Source of the DNA: Pseudoalteromonas sp. T1lg48
Lineage (GTDB): Bacteria; Pseudomonadota; Gammaproteobacteria; Enterobacterales; Alteromonadaceae
DNA: 64,000 nucleotides
Direction: 5' to 3'
NCBI RefSeq assembly: GCF_002964785.1
Contig: NZ_PQCC01000023.1
Location: forward strand, 1 to 64,000
A model generated the notes under the pieces. The model had not been told where the DNA came from. It saw only the letters and a program-made list of their open reading frames with translations, and made no database searches. Positions 61,714-64,000 of this stretch are shown piece after piece (position 1 is the stretch's first letter; each line of letters opens with the position of its first letter). Position numbers and translations under genes: made by a program.

Positions 61714-62760
61714 TTACGAGTTTTCAGAGCTCGTATTGGGCGTTGGCTCGTTCTCAGCGAAGGCCGCTTGAATTTTCTCGGGCAACTGCCGTTGTACTTC
61801 CTTAACAGCCTCATTAATTGCCGCTAGAAATGCACTTGCCGATGCATTTCCATGACTTTTAACCACTATACCGCGCAATCCTACCAAAGATGCGCCGTTA
61901 TACTGGTCGGGGTTCACCTTTTTATAGATCTTTTTTATGACAGGCATAAGTAATAGCGCCAAACCGCGATAAAGCAAATGCTTTTTCAAGGCCTTAGTCA
62001 TCTTATGCATGATCAGTTTTGCAATTCCTTCACAGGTTTTCAGTGCCACATTACCGACAAAGCCTTCGCAGACAATCACGTCGGCCTTACCACTGAAAAT
62101 ATCACTGCCCTCACTGTAACCGGTGTAATTAATGGTATTACAGCGCGTCATCAACTGAGCTGCCTCTTTGATACCCTCATGACCCTTAATGTCTTCGGAG
62201 CCGATATTGAGCAAGCTGACCTTAGGGTGTTCAATGTCTTGCACCTCGCGCGCCACCACAGCACCCATGATCCCAAATTGATACAGGGTATGGGCATCGC
62301 AATGAACATTGGCGCCAAGATCCAATAAGTAAACGGGTCGCTTGGTTTCGGTAGGCACCGAGGAGATCAACGCCGGGCGTTTGATGCCTGGCAGCATTTT
62401 CAGTACATAATGGGCAATGGCGAATAACGCCCCGGTATTACCCGAGCTCACACAGGCCTGGGCTTCCCCGGATTTAACCAAATCAAGGGCCACACGCATA
62501 GAGGCATCTTTTTTATTACGCAACGCGTACGCGGGTTCATCGGCATTGGTGACGATTTGCGTACAATGTTTGATTTTCAAGCGTGGGTGTTGCAGCGCGT
62601 CTAAACGGGAAAGCTGCTCTTGAATTAGCGTTTCATTACCACAGAGGATCAGGGTAAGTGCCGGATGAAGGTGGACCGCTTCGACTGCGGCTGGGATAGA
62701 TGAACGGGGGCCGTAATCGCCCCCCATCATATCTAACGCAATGGTTAGACTGCGTTGCAT
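61714..62760 (-). CDS. plsX: Phosphate acyltransferase PlsX
   Basis: PlsX converts acyl-ACP to acyl-phosphate for phospholipid synthesis. The 348-residue protein begins [14 protein letters not shown] and has [34 protein letters not shown] and [14 protein letters not shown], the signature segments of the family. Length is near that of E. coli (356). It lies 11 bases downstream of rpmF and 67 bases upstream of fabD. Confidence 0.96.
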   Translation of the reverse strand: MQRSLTIALDMMGGDYGPRSSIPAAVEAVHLHPALTLILCGNETLIQEQLSRLDALQHPRLKIKHCTQIVTNADEPAYALRNKKDASMRVALDLVKSGEAQACVSSGNTGALFAIAHYVLKMLPGIKRPALISSVPTETKRPVYLLDLGANVHCDAHTLYQFGIMGAVVAREVQDIEHPKVSLLNIGSEDIKGHEGIKEAAQLMTRCNTINYTGYSEGSDIFSGKADVIVCEGFVGNVALKTCEGIAKLIMHKMTKALKKHLLYRGLALLLMPVIKKIYKKVNPDQYNGASLVGLRGIVVKSHGNASASAFLAAINEAVKEVQRQLPEKIQAAFAENEPTPNTSSENS

Positions 62761-62771
62761 AAAGCAATCTC

Positions 62772-62942
62772 TTACTTAGAAATTACTTTAACGCCTTTGT
62801 AGTAGCCGTCTGCAGTGATGTGGTGACGACGGTGAGTTTCACCAGTCACTTTATCAACTGTTAGAGCTGGACCACTGATCGCATCGTGTGAACGACGCAT
62901 ACCACGTCTTGCACGAGACTTCTTGCTTTTTTGTACCGCCAT
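62772..62942 (-). CDS. rpmF: Ribosomal protein L32
   Basis: A 56-residue basic protein, [20 protein letters not shown] at the start and [11 protein letters not shown] at the end, is ribosomal protein L32. It is the Cys-free type without a zinc ribbon, as in many gammaproteobacteria. It lies 10 bases after yceD and 11 before plsX, in the classical yceD-rpmF-plsX order. Its ribosome binding site AGGAGAA is good. Confidence 0.97.
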   Translation of the reverse strand: MAVQKSKKSRARRGMRRSHDAISGPALTVDKVTGETHRRHHITADGYYKGVKVISK

Positions 62943-62952
62943 TAGCCTTCTC

Positions 62953-63477
62953 CTAAGAATCTTTCTTAAGTTGTTTCAAAATTTCAAATGGATTTGGTTT
63001 TTCATCTTCTTCGTCGATTTTACCAAAGCTTTTTTGTTGCTCTGAGTAACGACAAGATGCTTCGTCATGCATAGGCACGATAGGAATGGCCAAAATCAAC
63101 TCATCTTCAACTAACTGTCGAAGGTTGACTTCTCCGTTCTCATCTAGCTCCACAACATCGTAGTAATCAGGGAGATGATCTGACTCTGCACCCATGCCAA
63201 CCGGCGTATACGCAAAGTCTTGTTCCAAATCCAACCCAAACTCTTCATTACAACGCTGACAAATAAGGGTTGCTCGGGCCTTTAAAGAACCACTTAGCAC
63301 AGTTAAACCTTGTTCATCCTGCTTGCAATGAATTTGTACCGCTACTTCACCACTTTTATCCAGCACAACTTGCTCGAATCGAGAAAGTTCTTCAAACATC
63401 ACCACGCCATCATAACTTAGCTGACGTTGTGCTGCCCTGCCCGGATCAAGGGTGACGGGAATCTTCACCTTTTGCAT
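62953..63477 (-). CDS. yceD: 23S rRNA accumulation protein YceD (DUF177)
   Basis: YceD/DUF177 is a small protein implicated in 23S rRNA levels and ribosome assembly. ATG 63477 starts [20 protein letters not shown], the usual beginning; the 35 residues further upstream in frame lie in the intergenic region and are unlikely to be translated. The 174-residue protein has the [10 protein letters not shown] zinc-binding-type Cys pair and the conserved [16 protein letters not shown], and ends [13 protein letters not shown]. Divergent from the maf-family gene. Confidence 0.95.
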   Translation of the reverse strand: MQKVKIPVTLDPGRAAQRQLSYDGVVMFEELSRFEQVVLDKSGEVAVQIHCKQDEQGLTVLSGSLKARATLICQRCNEEFGLDLEQDFAYTPVGMGAESDHLPDYYDVVELDENGEVNLRQLVEDELILAIPIVPMHDEASCRYSEQQKSFGKIDEEDEKPNPFEILKQLKKDS

Positions 63478-63597
63478 AGGGGCTGCATCATATAGATAGT
63501 TATCATTAGAGTCAAAATAAAATTCGACTTTCCTTTTGTTTTTCGCCCGATTGCGCCGTATTCTAGAGCCGATATTCAGCAATTCGATGATCGGGCA

Positions 63598-64000
63598 ATG
63601 AAAACAGCTTTTATCTTAGCCTCAAGTTCACCTTTTAGGCAGCAATTATTAAAAAAAATTATCCCTGAGTTTGACCATTTTGCACCCGAGATTGACGAGT
63701 CGGCTAAAGCCGGCGAACAACCGGAGCAACTGGTGCGCCGCCTGGCACTGGAAAAAGCGCAAACCGCCCGCAACCTTTATGATAACGGGCTTGTTATTGG
63801 CTCAGATCAAGTGGCATTGCATGGCGGCGACATCTTGGGTAAACCTCATACCGCGGCCAAGGCCGAAGCACAGCTGGCTCGTTTTAGCGGCGAGAAAGTG
63901 ACTTTTTTAACCTCTTTAGCGCTGTTAGATATAGAAACCGGCAAAAATGAGGTGATAGTCGAACCCTTTGAGGTCCATTTTCGCGACCTAAGCACCGAGC
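63598..64000 (+). CDS. Maf-like nucleotide pyrophosphatase (YceF type), truncated by window end
   Basis: The frame from ATG 63598 runs off the right edge after 134 codons. It encodes MKTAFILASSSPFRQQLLKK, then APEIDESA and VIGSDQVALHGGDILGKPHTAAKAEAQL, the signature motifs of the Maf/HAM1-like nucleotide pyrophosphatases. The position next to yceD, read divergently, equals that of yceF in E. coli, whose product acts on m7GTP and cleans the nucleotide pool. Expected full length about 195 residues. Confidence 0.9.
   Translation, partial: MKTAFILASSSPFRQQLLKKIIPEFDHFAPEIDESAKAGEQPEQLVRRLALEKAQTARNLYDNGLVIGSDQVALHGGDILGKPHTAAKAEAQLARFSGEKVTFLTSLALLDIETGKNEVIVEPFEVHFRDLSTE

Noticed and set aside
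63478..63582. N-terminal extension of yceD
   Set aside because: YceD proteins begin at MQKVK; the extension lies in the divergent promoter region shared with the maf-family gene.
1..64000. CRISPR array, prophage, insertion sequence or restriction-modification system
   Set aside because: No evenly spaced direct repeats, cas genes, transposase, integrase, phage structural or methyltransferase/endonuclease pair was found; the only mobile-like DNA is the two-copy fold-back repeat.

Overview
The window is a chromosomal segment of a gammaproteobacterium, most likely an Alteromonadales member related to Shewanella, Rheinheimera or Gallaecimonas. I infer this from gene order and families, not from a database search. 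Supporting signs are the uvrY-uvrC-pgsA-tRNA(Gly/Cys/Leu) block, an N-acetylglucosamine cluster (nagK-nagA-nagX-nagB) with LacI-type NagR palindromes, a prp operon of the acnD/prpF type under a GntR regulator, divergent metE/metR, and a near-canonical yceD-rpmF-plsX-fab-pabC-mltG-tmk-holB cluster. No insertion sequence, prophage, integrase or CRISPR array is recognisable.

Layout. The left edge (1-260) carries an rRNA-type P1 promoter pointing left out of the window. Next come an AGCS sodium/alanine symporter, a Na/phosphate cotransporter with a PhoU-like tail, and an nfeD-slipin membrane pair in which nfeD has a frameshift. From 5751 to 11560 lie eight tRNA genes in two minus-strand operons (Gly-Cys and Gly-Cys-Leu-Gly-Leu-Gly), each with its own growth-rate-type promoter. 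Between the two operons sits a 4.9 kb segment with two secreted-protein genes and about 1.1 kb of AT-rich DNA without recognisable genes. From 11740 to 28617 are pgsA, uvrC, uvrY, a dicarboxylate-type symporter, cysK, fadE, an M2 peptidyl-dipeptidase, a tandem pair of outer-membrane barrel genes, an ABC exporter with a PH-domain protein, and nudC-metC.

From 28723 to 33165 is the GlcNAc catabolic cluster, with two NagR operators; its kinase gene nagK is frameshifted. Divergent from it is a SatD-like/DUF3307 gene pair whose promoter holds a striking periodic array of GTAAC/GTTAC half-sites. I consider this the best candidate for an undescribed regulatory system. Further right are an Fe(II)/2OG-type oxygenase, pyrC, metE/metR with MetJ- and MetR-like sites, a Nif3-family protein, the propionate (2-methylcitrate) operon with repeated TGTCGACA operators, rsmF, a candidate small RNA, and a PhoD-like phosphatase. 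The window ends with the fatty-acid and lipid cluster read leftward, from yceD to tatD, and the start of a maf-family gene.

Together the genes describe a heterotrophic marine-type bacterium. It can use chitin-derived amino sugar, fatty acids and propionate, makes methionine through both MetC and the cobalamin-independent MetE, and secretes proteases. Two single-base frameshifts (nfeD, nagK) interrupt otherwise intact genes; each could be real decay or an assembly error. Two copies of a fold-back, MITE-like repeat (about 5570-5747 and 41519-41727) are dispersed through the window.
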